Shown: positions 16,373 through 24,879 of the stretch, piece after piece
Position numbering within the stretch: position 1 is the first letter of the stretch
Layout: every line of letters starts with the position of its first letter
Origin: Halococcus morrhuae DSM 1307
GTDB taxonomy: Archaea; Halobacteriota; Halobacteria; Halobacteriales; Halococcaceae
Length of the DNA: 64,000 nt
NCBI RefSeq assembly: GCF_000336695.1
Contig: NZ_AOMC01000070.1
Location: 1,023-65,022 of the forward strand
Reading direction: 5' to 3'
Notes under the pieces: generated by a model
What the model was told of the DNA's origin: nothing
The model's input: the letters and a program-made list of their open reading frames with translations, nothing else
Databases searched by the model: none
Position numbers and translations under genes: made by a program

Positions 16373-17068
16373 TCACCCGTCGTCGATACCGACCAGATCG
16401 ACGATTTCGAGCGGATCATCGACGCGATACGTGACGGCCGGATCGTCGGGGGTGGCCTCGCTCGCACTGCCCCCGAACGCGACGGTGTCGATACCCGCCC
16501 GCGCCGCGCCCTGCATGTCGTTCTCGTAGCGATCGCCAACCATCAGCGCCGCGGCGGGTTCGACGCCCGCCTTTTCGAGCGCGGTCTCGAACATCGCCGG
16601 GTCGGGTTTCGTCCGGTCGACCTCCTCGGAGGTCGTCACCGCGTCGAGCCGGTCGGCGACGCCGAACTGCGAGAGCAGCGCCTCGCCCTCCCAGGTGTCG
16701 ATGTCGCTCACGATGCCCTGGTGGACGTGGGTTTCGAGCCGGCGGATCGCCGCAACGGTTCCCGCAACCGGTTCGAGGTTCTCGCGGGTCGCACGCCTGA
16801 AGGCCGGCAGCCACTCCTCTTCGGGCAGTTCGTGGCCGACCATCGCCGTGACCGCGTGCTCGTAACCGACCCGCGCGCTGCGGAATTCGGTGCCCTCGCG
16901 CGTGCTGAAGTGCGATCCCAGTTCGTCGCGCCACGTGGCGAGCGCTTCCTCCCTATCGAGCTCGTGCTCGTCAGCGAGCGTCCCGACGAACGCCCGATGG
17001 CCCGCACGGACCGAGCCGAGATCGAGGATCACGCCGCCGATGTCCCAGAAGACCGCCTCGTAGTTCAT
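16373..17068 (-). CDS. HAD family hydrolase
   Basis: A 231-residue HAD-superfamily subfamily IA protein. Motif I is FWDIGGVILD with the nucleophile D9; the second Asp of the usual DxD is Gly, a variant common in the epoxide-hydrolase-like and related branches. Motif II Ser/Thr is in QGIVSDIDTW, the motif III Lys is in DRTKPDPAMF, and motif IV is MVGDRYENDMQGA. It is probably a phosphatase or dehalogenase of unknown substrate. It is divergent from the SDR gene, with a palindrome between them. Confidence 0.9.
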   Translation of the reverse strand: MNYEAVFWDIGGVILDLGSVRAGHRAFVGTLADEHELDREEALATWRDELGSHFSTREGTEFRSARVGYEHAVTAMVGHELPEEEWLPAFRRATRENLEPVAGTVAAIRRLETHVHQGIVSDIDTWEGEALLSQFGVADRLDAVTTSEEVDRTKPDPAMFETALEKAGVEPAAALMVGDRYENDMQGAARAGIDTVAFGGSASEATPDDPAVTYRVDDPLEIVDLVGIDDG

Positions 17069-17117
17069 GCCGATGCCACTCGGCGGCGCGACGAGTGTCT
17101 TCCGACGACGGAGAAAC

Positions 17118-17132
17118 GTTACCGGTGGTAAC
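17118..17132. promoter_or_regulatory. perfect palindrome GTTACC-GGT-GGTAAC
   Basis: A 6-base perfect inverted repeat with a 3-base spacer lies in the divergent HAD/SDR interval. A further GGTAAC half-site lies at 17188-17193, flanking the TATA-like element. This is the pattern of an operator for a dimeric regulator; a similar site occurs at 9646. Confidence 0.45.
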
Positions 17133-17166
17133 TAAGCGATACGCACCGACAATCGATGGTGGTGCC

Positions 17167-17177
17167 AGTATTTATTA
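17167..17177 (+). promoter_or_regulatory. TATA-like box for the SDR gene
   Basis: AGTATTTATTA is the most AT-rich stretch in the interval. Unlike most promoters here it lies about 53-63 bases before the ATG at 17230, so this transcript should have a leader; a Shine-Dalgarno-like GGAGG at 17219-17223 supports that. Confidence 0.45.
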
Positions 17178-17229
17178 GGATGCCATCGGTAACGATCGAT
17201 GTGATGGGAACCACCACGCGGAGGCGGCG

Positions 17230-18000
17230 ATGACGACCGAGCAGTTCAGCGTCGACGGCGACACGGCGCTCGTGACGGGCGCGTCGAGCGGTATCGGGCG
17301 CGCGATCGCCGAGCGCTTCGCGGCCGATGGGGCTGATGTCGTGATCTGCTCGCGCGAGCAGGAGAACGTCGATCCCGTGGCCGAGGGGATCGAAGAATCC
17401 GGGGGATCGGCGCTCGCCGTCGAGTGTGACGTGCGCGACCGCGAGTCCGTCGAGGCGCTCGTCGAGGCCACCGTCGCGGAGTTCGACGGACTCGACACAC
17501 TCGTCAACAACGCGGGCGCGAGCTTCATGGCGAACTTCGAGGGGATCTCCGAGAACGGCTGGAAGACGATCGTCGACATCAACCTCCACGGGACCTACCA
17601 CTGCACACAGGCCGCTGGCGAGGTGATGCGCGAGGGCGACGGAGGGACGATCATCAACTTCGCGAGCGTCGCCGGCCAGGAGGGTGCACCCTTCATGAGC
17701 CACTACGCCGCCGCCAAGGCGGGCGTCGCGAACCTCACCTCGACGCTCGCCTACGAGTGGGCCGACGACGGGGTGCGGGTCAACTGCATCGCGCCGGGGT
17801 TCGTCGCCACCCCGGGCGTGGCGAGCCAGATGGGCGTCACCGCCGACGAGATCGATCGGGAAGAGGTAGATCGCAAGATCGGCACGAGTGAGGAGATCGC
17901 CGACGTCGCTCAGTTCCTCGCGAGCCCCGCCGCGTCGTATCTCACCGGCGAGACGATCACCGCACGGGGCGTGCCGGACATCATGGAATCGCCAGAATGA
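17230..18000 (+). CDS. short-chain dehydrogenase/reductase (SDR)
   Basis: A 256-residue classical SDR, NAD(P)-dependent. The cofactor motif is TGASSGIGRAIAERF, NNAGA is present, and the catalytic residues are Ser in NFASVAGQ and Tyr/Lys in SHYAAAKAG. The C-terminal IAPGFVATPGVASQM and LTGETITARG are typical of the FabG/glucose dehydrogenase group. A GGAGG ribosome-binding sequence precedes the ATG. Its stop overlaps the start of the F420-type oxidoreductase (ATGA at 17997-18000), so the two are cotranscribed. The alcohol substrate is unknown. Confidence 0.93.
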   Translation: MTTEQFSVDGDTALVTGASSGIGRAIAERFAADGADVVICSREQENVDPVAEGIEESGGSALAVECDVRDRESVEALVEATVAEFDGLDTLVNNAGASFMANFEGISENGWKTIVDINLHGTYHCTQAAGEVMREGDGGTIINFASVAGQEGAPFMSHYAAAKAGVANLTSTLAYEWADDGVRVNCIAPGFVATPGVASQMGVTADEIDREEVDRKIGTSEEIADVAQFLASPAASYLTGETITARGVPDIMESPE

Positions 18001-19004
18001 GCGACGCCGCCGATCGCGACGTGTTCCTCCCGGTGGGTGCACAGCCGAGCATCGACGCGCTCTGCGAGCAGGCCGAACGCGCCGAGGAACTCGGCTACGA
18101 TCGGGTCTGGCTGCCCGAGACGTGGGGTCGCGACGCAGTGACGGTGCTTACCTCGATCGCCCACCGGACCGACGAGATCGGCATCGGCACGTCGATCGTC
18201 CCCATCTACTCGCGCTCGCCCGCGCTGCTCGGCCAGACCGCCGCCACGCTCCAGGAGGTCTCGGACGGGCGCTTTCGGCTGGGTCTCGGCCCGTCGGGAC
18301 CGATCGTCGTCGAGAACTGGCACGGCGTCGACTACGGAAATCCGCTCCGCCGGACGCGCGAGACCGTCGAGATCGTCAAGGAGGTGCTCACGGGCGAAGA
18401 GGTCGACTACGACGGCGACTACTTCGATCTCTCGGGCTTCCGGCTGCGCTGCGAGCCACCGGAGCCCGCGCCGGCGGTCGACGCGGCCGGGATGGGTCCG
18501 AAGAGCGTGGAGCTCGCCGGGCGCTTCGCCGACGGCTGGCACGCGCTCATGCTCACCCGCGAGGGGATTCGCGAGCGTCTCGACGACCTCCAGCGTGGGG
18601 CGGCGCTCGCGGACCGCGACCCCGACGACGTGCGCGTGACGCTCTCGCTGACCTGTGCGGCGCTCGACGACGGCGAGCGCGCCCGCGAGTCCGTCCGCCA
18701 GCATCTCGCCTTCTACGTCGGTGGGATGGGAACGTTCTACCGGGACAGCCTCGCACGGATCGGCCACGAGGACACCGCCGAGACGATCTACGAACACTGG
18801 CAGACCGGCGATCGCGAGGCGGCGATGGCGGCCGTCGACGACGAGCTCCTGGACGCGATCGCGGTCGCCGGCACGCCCGAAGAAGCTCGCGAACGTTTCG
18901 GACGGTTCGCCGCCATCGATGGCGTCGATCGCGTCTCGGTGTCGTTCCCGCGCGACGCGACGCTCGACGAGATCGAGGCGACGACCGCAGCACTCGCTCC
19001 CTGA
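17997..19004 (+). CDS. LLM-class oxidoreductase, probable F420-dependent
   Basis: A 335-residue luciferase-like (LLM) TIM-barrel protein. The N-terminal PSIDALCEQAERAEELGYDR, VWLPETWGRDAV and IGIGTSIVPIYSRSPALLGQ are typical of the F420-dependent methylene-H4MPT reductase/alkanal group, and the protein resembles a haloarchaeal F420 subfamily. Haloarchaea make F420, so F420 is the likely cofactor rather than FMN (family knowledge; not shown by sequence alone). It is translationally coupled to the SDR gene through a four-base overlap, suggesting the pair acts on the same metabolite. Confidence 0.9.
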   Translation: MSDAADRDVFLPVGAQPSIDALCEQAERAEELGYDRVWLPETWGRDAVTVLTSIAHRTDEIGIGTSIVPIYSRSPALLGQTAATLQEVSDGRFRLGLGPSGPIVVENWHGVDYGNPLRRTRETVEIVKEVLTGEEVDYDGDYFDLSGFRLRCEPPEPAPAVDAAGMGPKSVELAGRFADGWHALMLTREGIRERLDDLQRGAALADRDPDDVRVTLSLTCAALDDGERARESVRQHLAFYVGGMGTFYRDSLARIGHEDTAETIYEHWQTGDREAAMAAVDDELLDAIAVAGTPEEARERFGRFAAIDGVDRVSVSFPRDATLDEIEATTAALAP

Positions 19005-19037
19005 ACAGTCCAACTCAGGCTGTCCTCCATGGAGCAG

Positions 19038-20075
19038 TCAGTCGGTGTCGATCGGTTCGTGGACGATCCGGTAGCCGTCGTCGGTCGCGGTCACGTCCTC
19101 GATCGCGTGGAACCGCAACGAGCGTTCCTGTTTCGTCGTGACGGGGAAATCGTAGTGGTCGGCCTCGTAGGCGAAATCGTCGACACCGTGTCCGTCGACG
19201 AACGCGCGGTGATCGTCGAGGCGCGTTCTCGCGATGGTCCGTGAGAGCGCGGGGGCGTCGTCGACGCGCTCGTCGAACGCCTCCGCGAACGCCGCCGCGC
19301 GCTCGGAACCGATCGAGTCGCGCGCGGCGGCCATCGCGGCGAGGCTCGTCGTGCCCGTCCCCCAGAACGGATCGAGAACCGTCTCTCCGACGACGCTATA
19401 CATGTTGACGAGTCGATACGGGATCGTGAACGGGTAGGCCGCCGATCGATCCCGGCGGTCGTCGCCGTCGAGCGTTTGATGCTCGCCGGTGACGTCCGTC
19501 CAGAGGTCCGAAAACCAGCGATTTCGCTCCTCCCAGAAGTAGGCCGACTCGTAGCGTCGCTCCGCGTTCGGCTCGAACTGCCGCGTCCCGCCGTTGCGAA
19601 AGACCAGAATGTACTCGTGTTCGAGCGTGACGTAGGCGTTCGGCGGAACCATGCCGCTGCCCATGAACTTCGCGCCCGAGTTGGTCGGCTTCCGCCAGAG
19701 GATCTCGGGGAGGGGCTCGAACCCGCGCGCTTCGAACGCGTCGATAATCCGGGAGTGGTTTCCCCAGACGCGAAAGCTCCCATCGATCTTCCGCGTCGCG
19801 TCGCCGACGTTGACGCAGGCGATGCCACCGTCGACGAGCACGCGCGCGAGTTCGTCCCAGACCGCGCCGAGCTGATCGTGCATCAGCTCGAACGCCCCGC
19901 GCCCGTCGCCGGTGTCGAGCCGATCGCCGATGTCGGGGTCGAGTTCGGCGAACAAGTCGTCCCACATCTCGATCATCGGATACGGCGGCGAGGTGACGAC
20001 GAGTTCGACGCTGTCGTCGGCGACCCCGTCGAGCTGCCGTGAATCGCCGACGACGACGCGATGGCTGGTCTCCAT
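19038..20075 (-). CDS. orphan DNA methyltransferase, probable CTAG N4-cytosine type (Zim-like)
   Basis: A 345-residue S-adenosylmethionine DNA methylase. Motif IV is TSPPYPM (residues 28-34), the SPPY form characteristic of N4-cytosine enzymes; motif I, DPFWGTGTTSLAAM, comes later, so the order is the beta class. The length and the TSPPYPMIEMWDDLF stretch match the orphan haloarchaeal CTAG methylase represented by HVO_0794 of Haloferax volcanii. No restriction endonuclease is next to it. CTAG is strongly avoided in this window, which fits. The exact specificity is inferred from the family. Confidence 0.85.
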   Translation of the reverse strand: METSHRVVVGDSRQLDGVADDSVELVVTSPPYPMIEMWDDLFAELDPDIGDRLDTGDGRGAFELMHDQLGAVWDELARVLVDGGIACVNVGDATRKIDGSFRVWGNHSRIIDAFEARGFEPLPEILWRKPTNSGAKFMGSGMVPPNAYVTLEHEYILVFRNGGTRQFEPNAERRYESAYFWEERNRWFSDLWTDVTGEHQTLDGDDRRDRSAAYPFTIPYRLVNMYSVVGETVLDPFWGTGTTSLAAMAAARDSIGSERAAAFAEAFDERVDDAPALSRTIARTRLDDHRAFVDGHGVDDFAYEADHYDFPVTTKQERSLRFHAIEDVTATDDGYRIVHEPIDTD

Positions 20076-20131
20076 TGGCGATAGCCACCACGCCGTCGGT
20101 GAAAACGTCCGCGGAGATCGAATCTAAAGTA

Positions 20132-20674
20132 TCAGGCCGCGAGCTTCTCGGCGAACTTCTCCCGCACCTTCTCGATCTTCGGCTGTGCGTGGATGGAGCA
20201 GTAGGCGTCGTCGGGGTTTTTCTCGTAGTAATTCTGGTGCTCCTCGCTGGCCTCGTAGAACGTGTCGAGCGGTTCGACCTCGGTGACGACGTCGTCATCG
20301 TAACCACCCTCCGCGTCGAGCGCGTCGACGTAGGCCGCGGCCTTCTCCTGTTGGTCGTCGCCGTGGGTGAAGATCGCCGAGCGGTACTGGCTGCCGACGT
20401 CGGGGCCCTGTCGGTTCAGCTGGGTCGGATCGTGGACGGTGAAGAACACGTCCAGGAGGTCCTCGTAGGCGATGTGCTCGGGGTCGTATTCGATCTGGAC
20501 GACCTCCGCGTGGCCGGTGGTGCCCGAACAGACCTCACGGTAGGTCGGGTTCTCGGTGTGACCGCCCGCGTAGCCCGAGGTCACGTCGAGCACGCCGTCG
20601 AGCTCCTCGACGGGGGCCTCGATACACCAGAAGCAGCCGCCGGCGAGCGTCGCGCGTTCGGTTTCGGTTGCCAT
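20132..20674 (-). CDS. msrA: peptide-methionine (S)-S-oxide reductase
   Basis: A 180-residue MsrA that reduces methionine-S-sulfoxide in proteins. The catalytic motif GGCFWC is at residues 12-17 with the nucleophile C14; EVVQIEYDPEHIAYEDLLDV and DPTQLNRQGPDVGSQYRSAI are family hallmarks, and NYYEKNPDDAYC supplies the resolving region. A GTTTTCCCC element lies 25-34 bases upstream on the minus strand. It is divergent from the thiamine-diphosphate enzyme. It is not fused to MsrB. Confidence 0.96.
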   Translation of the reverse strand: MATETERATLAGGCFWCIEAPVEELDGVLDVTSGYAGGHTENPTYREVCSGTTGHAEVVQIEYDPEHIAYEDLLDVFFTVHDPTQLNRQGPDVGSQYRSAIFTHGDDQQEKAAAYVDALDAEGGYDDDVVTEVEPLDTFYEASEEHQNYYEKNPDDAYCSIHAQPKIEKVREKFAEKLAA

Positions 20675-20723
20675 ACGCTCGATTGGGCGTGCTCGGGGGA
20701 AAACCCATCGGCCCGGTCGGGGT

Positions 20724-20733
20724 GAGGTATTTC
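20724..20733 (+). promoter_or_regulatory. TATA-like box with flanking inverted repeat
   Basis: GAGGTATTTC lies 25-34 bases before the ATG pair at 20755/20758. GGTGA and TCACC (20721-20725 and 20732-20736) flank the AT-rich core as a 5-base inverted repeat, possibly an operator. Confidence 0.35.
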
Positions 20734-20757
20734 ACCACGGGCCACGATGGATCGATG

Positions 20758-22443
20758 ATGAGTGACTACACCGGCGCGGAGCTGTTCGTCGACGCGCTCG
20801 CCGACTACGGTGTCACGCACGTCTTCGGCAATCCCGGAACGACCGAGCTCCCGGTCGTCCACGCCCTCGCCGACAGCGAGATCGAGTACGTGCTGGGGCT
20901 CCACGAGGACATCGCGGTCGGGATGGCCGGTGGCTACGCCCAGACGCGCCGGTATCATGCCCACCACGACGACTCGATCAGCCCGCTCGGCGTGGCGAAC
21001 CTCCATCTCGCGCCGGGGCTCGCCCACGGTCTCGGCAATCTCTACGCCGCAAAGGTCGCCGGTGCGCCGCTGCTGGTGACGGCCGGCAACCACAGTTTGG
21101 ACTTCCGCCACGAGGAACCGATCCTTTCGGGCGATCTCCTCAGGATGACCCGACAGTTCTGTAAGGACAGTCAGGAGATCCTCGATGTCGAGGCGATTCC
21201 GACGATGGTCCGCCGGGCGGTGCGGACGGCGCTCACGCCGCCGACGGGACCCGTCTTTCTGGGACTCCCGTTGGACACGATGCTCGCCGAAACCGACGCC
21301 AGCCCCGAGCGACTCGGACCGATTCCCACGGCGGGGGGCGGCGACGCAGCGAGCATCGAACGTGCGGTCGATCTTCTGATCGAAGCCGATGCGCCGGTGC
21401 TGGTCGTCGGCGACCACGTGGCTCGGGCGGGCGCGGACGCGGTCGCGGCGGCCGTCGATCTGGCCGAGACGAGCGGCGCGCGCGTCCACGGCGAGATCCT
21501 CCTCTCGGAGGTCGACTTCCCGATGGATCACGAGCAGTGGGTCTCGCCGATCCCGCCGGACGAGGAGCTCGCCCGGACGCTGTTGAGCGCCGACACCGTG
21601 GTTTTCGCCGGCTGTTCGACCAACACGACGCTGACGCGCCACGAGGGCGACCTCGTCGCCAGCGACACGACCTGTATCCATCTGAGTGACGCGATCCACG
21701 AGATCGGAAAGAACCAGCCCGCCGACGCGGCCGTCGTCGGCGACCCCGGTGACGTGATGGACGAACTCGCCACCCGACTTCGCGAACGCCTCGACGACGA
21801 ACAGAAGGAAGAACGGCTCGATACGGTGCGCTCGGTGAAAGAGATGGTCGAGGGGCAGCTGGCCACGATGGGCGAGGGCGACGAGGACGACCCGCGCGCC
21901 TCGAAAGCCGAACTCGTCGATGCGCTCGAAGCGGCCGCACCGGACGCCTACATCGTCGATGAGGGAATCACCGCGAAATACGCGATGCTGACGCGCTGGC
22001 CGCTCCAGCCCGAGCAGTACATCTCGAACAAGGGCGGCGGACTTGGCTACGGACTTCCCGCATCGGTTGGCGCGGCGCTCGCCGAGAGTCAGCGCGAGAG
22101 TCCACGAGACGTCGTGGGGTTCGTCGGCGATGGCTCGTATCTCTACTACCCGCACTCGCTCTACACCGCCGCACGATACGACCTCGATCTCACAGTTGTC
22201 ATTCCCGACAACAGAAATTATCGGATCCTGAAGGACAACACGCTCGACGTGATGGGTGGCGAGGAAGACGAGTACGACTGGCAGGACATGGAGTTCGATC
22301 CGCCCGTCGATATCCCGACGAACGTCGAGAGCCACGGTGCGCGCGGTCAGCTCGTCGAATCGCCCGAAGAGATCGCCCCTGCCGTTGAGGAAGCACTCGA
22401 CAGGGACGGTCCGGACGTGCTCGACGTGCTGGTCCACGACTGA
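20758..22443 (+). CDS. thiamine-diphosphate enzyme, benzoylformate decarboxylase/acetolactate synthase-like
   Basis: A 561-residue ThDP enzyme with the three usual domains. The Pyr domain contains FGNPGTTELPVVHALA and the catalytic E50 in GLHEDIAVGMAGGYA; the central domain follows (VLVVGDHVARAG); the PP domain has GGGLGYGLPASVGAA and the GDGSYLYYP...DNRNY metal/ThDP motif. Overall it is closest to 2-oxoacid decarboxylases such as benzoylformate decarboxylase. It probably decarboxylates a 2-oxo acid or forms an acyloin; the product is unknown. Two ATG codons (20755 and 20758) are possible; MSDYTG is chosen. The upstream in-frame extension lies in the promoter. Confidence 0.92.
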   Translation: MSDYTGAELFVDALADYGVTHVFGNPGTTELPVVHALADSEIEYVLGLHEDIAVGMAGGYAQTRRYHAHHDDSISPLGVANLHLAPGLAHGLGNLYAAKVAGAPLLVTAGNHSLDFRHEEPILSGDLLRMTRQFCKDSQEILDVEAIPTMVRRAVRTALTPPTGPVFLGLPLDTMLAETDASPERLGPIPTAGGGDAASIERAVDLLIEADAPVLVVGDHVARAGADAVAAAVDLAETSGARVHGEILLSEVDFPMDHEQWVSPIPPDEELARTLLSADTVVFAGCSTNTTLTRHEGDLVASDTTCIHLSDAIHEIGKNQPADAAVVGDPGDVMDELATRLRERLDDEQKEERLDTVRSVKEMVEGQLATMGEGDEDDPRASKAELVDALEAAAPDAYIVDEGITAKYAMLTRWPLQPEQYISNKGGGLGYGLPASVGAALAESQRESPRDVVGFVGDGSYLYYPHSLYTAARYDLDLTVVIPDNRNYRILKDNTLDVMGGEEDEYDWQDMEFDPPVDIPTNVESHGARGQLVESPEEIAPAVEEALDRDGPDVLDVLVHD

Positions 22444-22485
22444 CCCGACGGAAAGCATTTGCCGGGCGTCGTACCATCGTTAACA

Positions 22486-23355
22486 ATGCGGAAGGCGATT
22501 CTCGTCGTGCTGTGCGCAGCGGCGGTCGTCCTCGCCGGCTGCAACGGGATCGCGCTCGGCGGTGACGAAACCCCGGCCCGGACGGTGACGCCCGCGGCCG
22601 TCCCCACCGACGAGCCCACGCCGACGCCCGTGCCACGGCTCGCGCCGGGCCTCACCGAGAGAGGTGTGACCGACGCGTTCGCGCTCGGTGAAGCCCACGC
22701 GTCTGTTCTCGGCAACGCCTCCTACACCCTGAACGGGAATTTCTCCGTCGAATACGCGAACGGGACCGCCTACAATCGGGGGACGACCGATGCCCGACTC
22801 GCGGCCAACAGCAATCGGTACTACGTCCGGCAAAACGCCTCCGGGCTGCTCTTCGGTGACGGCGCATTCGTCAGGGCGATCTGGTCGAACGGCGAGCGCG
22901 TTCTCGTGGCCGACACGGCGAACGACAGTACGTCGTACGAATCCCCGCGGAACGTCGAAGGCGAGTCGGTGCCACCCCGGGAGGCACTCTCGATCGATCC
23001 GACGAAGCGCCAACAGCTGTACGCCTATCTCGGCTCGGTCGAGACCCGCGTGACCGGGACCGAGACGCGAAACGGAACGACGATCCATCGCGTCGAGTCG
23101 ACGAACGTGATGAACCCGGCCGCCTTCGAGGTCCAATGGACTGACCCACGGGACCTCTCGCTCGTCGCATTCGTCGATTCGCGCGGGCTCGTCCACGAGT
23201 ATCGACTCGATTACACGGCGTCGCTCGATGGCACTCCCGTCGACGTTCGCCGACACGTGCGCTACACGGACTTCGGAAACACCACCGTCGAACGCCCGCC
23301 GTGGTACGGCGAAGCCATCGCAAACGTTTCGACCGTTACGACGACTGCTGGTTGA
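22486..23355 (+). CDS. haloarchaeal lipoprotein, DUF7537-like
   Basis: A 289-residue exported lipoprotein. The signal sequence MRKAILVVLCAAAVVLAGC ends in a lipobox with C19 as the lipid-modified residue. A Pro/Thr-rich linker (TPTPVPRLAPGL) follows, then a beta-rich domain with several N-glycosylation sequons (NASY, NGTAY, NDST, NGTT). The domain resembles the LolA/outer-membrane lipoprotein-like family common in haloarchaea. The ligand is unknown. The start at 22486 puts Met directly before the positively charged n-region. It is convergent with the GlcD-type gene, with only three bases between stops. Confidence 0.85.
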   Translation: MRKAILVVLCAAAVVLAGCNGIALGGDETPARTVTPAAVPTDEPTPTPVPRLAPGLTERGVTDAFALGEAHASVLGNASYTLNGNFSVEYANGTAYNRGTTDARLAANSNRYYVRQNASGLLFGDGAFVRAIWSNGERVLVADTANDSTSYESPRNVEGESVPPREALSIDPTKRQQLYAYLGSVETRVTGTETRNGTTIHRVESTNVMNPAAFEVQWTDPRDLSLVAFVDSRGLVHEYRLDYTASLDGTPVDVRRHVRYTDFGNTTVERPPWYGEAIANVSTVTTTAG

Positions 23356-23358
23356 GAT

Positions 23359-24768
23359 TCAATCGATCCGCAGACGCTCGCCCTCGGCGGTTTCGGGAAA
23401 GATCTTGCCGGGGTTCAGCGTGTCCTTCGGATCGAGCGCCCGCTTGATCGCGCGCATCGTCTCGACGCTACCCTCGCCGTGTTCAGCGACCATGTACTCG
23501 CGCTTGCCCCGGCCGACGCCGTGCTCGCCGGTCGCGGTGCCACCGAGTTCGATGGTCCGCTGGACGACGGCATCGGAGATCTCGCGGCCGGCTGCGAGTT
23601 CGTCCTCGTCGTTCGGATCGACCAGCACGTTGTAGTGGACGTTGCCGTCGCCGGCGTGGCCGAACGTCGTCACGTCGAGGCCGTGCTCGTCGCCGCGCGC
23701 CTTCGCGTAGCGGACGATCTCGGGGAAGTGGCTGATCGGAACAGTAACATCACCGGGTTTGGCCGGGCGACGCGGCGGATCGTAAGCGATCATGGCGTTC
23801 GCGAGGTTCCGTCTGGCGTCCCACAGCTCGTCCATCTCGTCGCCGGCGGCCATCTCGAAGCGGTCGGCGTCGTGCTCTGCGAAAATTTCGCGGCACGCCT
23901 CGATCTCGGCCTCGACGTGGTGGTTCGCGTGGAATTCGAGGAAGACGGTCGGAACGTTCGGGAGGTCGGTTCCGGAGTAGGCGTTGGCGATCTTCGTGCT
24001 CAGCGGGTCGATGAGCTCGATCGTCGCCACGTCGACGCCGGCCTGCATCGTCGCGGCGATCGCCGCAGCGGCCGCGTCGAGATCGTCAAAGGTCGCCCGC
24101 CCGCCACGGATCTGTTTCGGTCGGCGGGCGAGTTCGAACGTTACGCGCGTGACGACCGCGAGCGTCCCCTCGCTGCCGATCAGGAGATCGGTCAGGTTGT
24201 AGCCGCTCGAAGTCTTGACCGCCTGACCACCGGTCTCGATCACCGTGCCGTCGGCCAGGACGGCTTCGAGACCGAGCACCCAGTCGCTCACCTCGCCGTA
24301 TTTGACCGTCTTCGCGCCGCTGGCATCGTTCGCGACCATCCCGCCCACGGTCGAGATGTCGCCCGACTGCGGCAACGGGGGCAAGAACAGTTCCTCGTCG
24401 GCGACGGCCTCGTTCACCGCCGATCCGAGCACGCCAGGCTCGACGGCGATCTGGAAGTCCTCCGGCCGGATTTCGAGCACTCGATCCATCCGGGTGCAGT
24501 CCATGCTGATGCCCTCGAAGGCCGGCAGTGCGTTCCCCTCCAACCCCGTGCCCGCCGCGTACGGCGTCACCGGCACCTCGCGTTCGTTGGCCGCGGCGAG
24601 CACCGCGCTCACCTCCTCTGGGGATTCGGGCCAACAGACCGCGTCGGGTCGCACGCGCTCGTCGTCGGGGGTTCCCCAGTCACCCGCGTGGCCGTCGCGG
24701 TCGTCGTCGCCGAACGACATCTGCCCGTCCGCGAGGTGGTCGGTGAGGAACGAACAGTCGTACGCCAT
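23359..24768 (-). CDS. FAD-linked oxidase, GlcD/D-lactate dehydrogenase family
   Basis: A 469-residue VAO-family flavoprotein that oxidises D-lactate, glycolate or another 2-hydroxy acid. The PCMH FAD domain has PVTPYAAGTGLEGNALPAFE and GGMVANDASGAKTVKYGEVSD; the C-terminal FAD-oxidase domain has TTFGHAGDGNVHYNVLVDP and TGEHGVGRGKREYM. Length is normal for GlcD/DLD without an attached iron-sulfur domain. GTTTTATCC lies 24-32 bases before the ATG. The electron acceptor is not visible nearby. Together with the FMN oxidase at 15138 the window has enzymes for both stereochemical types of 2-hydroxy acid. Confidence 0.95.
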   Translation of the reverse strand: MAYDCSFLTDHLADGQMSFGDDDRDGHAGDWGTPDDERVRPDAVCWPESPEEVSAVLAAANEREVPVTPYAAGTGLEGNALPAFEGISMDCTRMDRVLEIRPEDFQIAVEPGVLGSAVNEAVADEELFLPPLPQSGDISTVGGMVANDASGAKTVKYGEVSDWVLGLEAVLADGTVIETGGQAVKTSSGYNLTDLLIGSEGTLAVVTRVTFELARRPKQIRGGRATFDDLDAAAAAIAATMQAGVDVATIELIDPLSTKIANAYSGTDLPNVPTVFLEFHANHHVEAEIEACREIFAEHDADRFEMAAGDEMDELWDARRNLANAMIAYDPPRRPAKPGDVTVPISHFPEIVRYAKARGDEHGLDVTTFGHAGDGNVHYNVLVDPNDEDELAAGREISDAVVQRTIELGGTATGEHGVGRGKREYMVAEHGEGSVETMRAIKRALDPKDTLNPGKIFPETAEGERLRID

Positions 24769-24791
24769 GTGTTGGCTTCACGGGTGGCAGG

Positions 24792-24800
24792 GATAAAACT
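24792..24800 (-). promoter_or_regulatory. TATA-like box for the GlcD-type gene
   Basis: GTTTTATCC (minus strand) lies 24-32 bases before the ATG at 24768, a good leaderless promoter match. Confidence 0.55.
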
Positions 24801-24879
24801 CCGCTCCGAGTGGGATGCACCGATGATTCCCGACCACGCCCGTCGTTTCGGCTGGCTGTCAGAGGAACGTGATCCGCAA

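Noticed and set aside
19038-20075. Methylase considered as part of a restriction-modification system
   Set aside because: No endonuclease or specificity gene is adjacent; neighbours are metabolic genes.
20581-22458. 625-codon minus-strand open frame opposite the ThDP enzyme
   Set aside because: The plus strand carries all ThDP motifs; the antisense frame is a by-product of high GC third positions.
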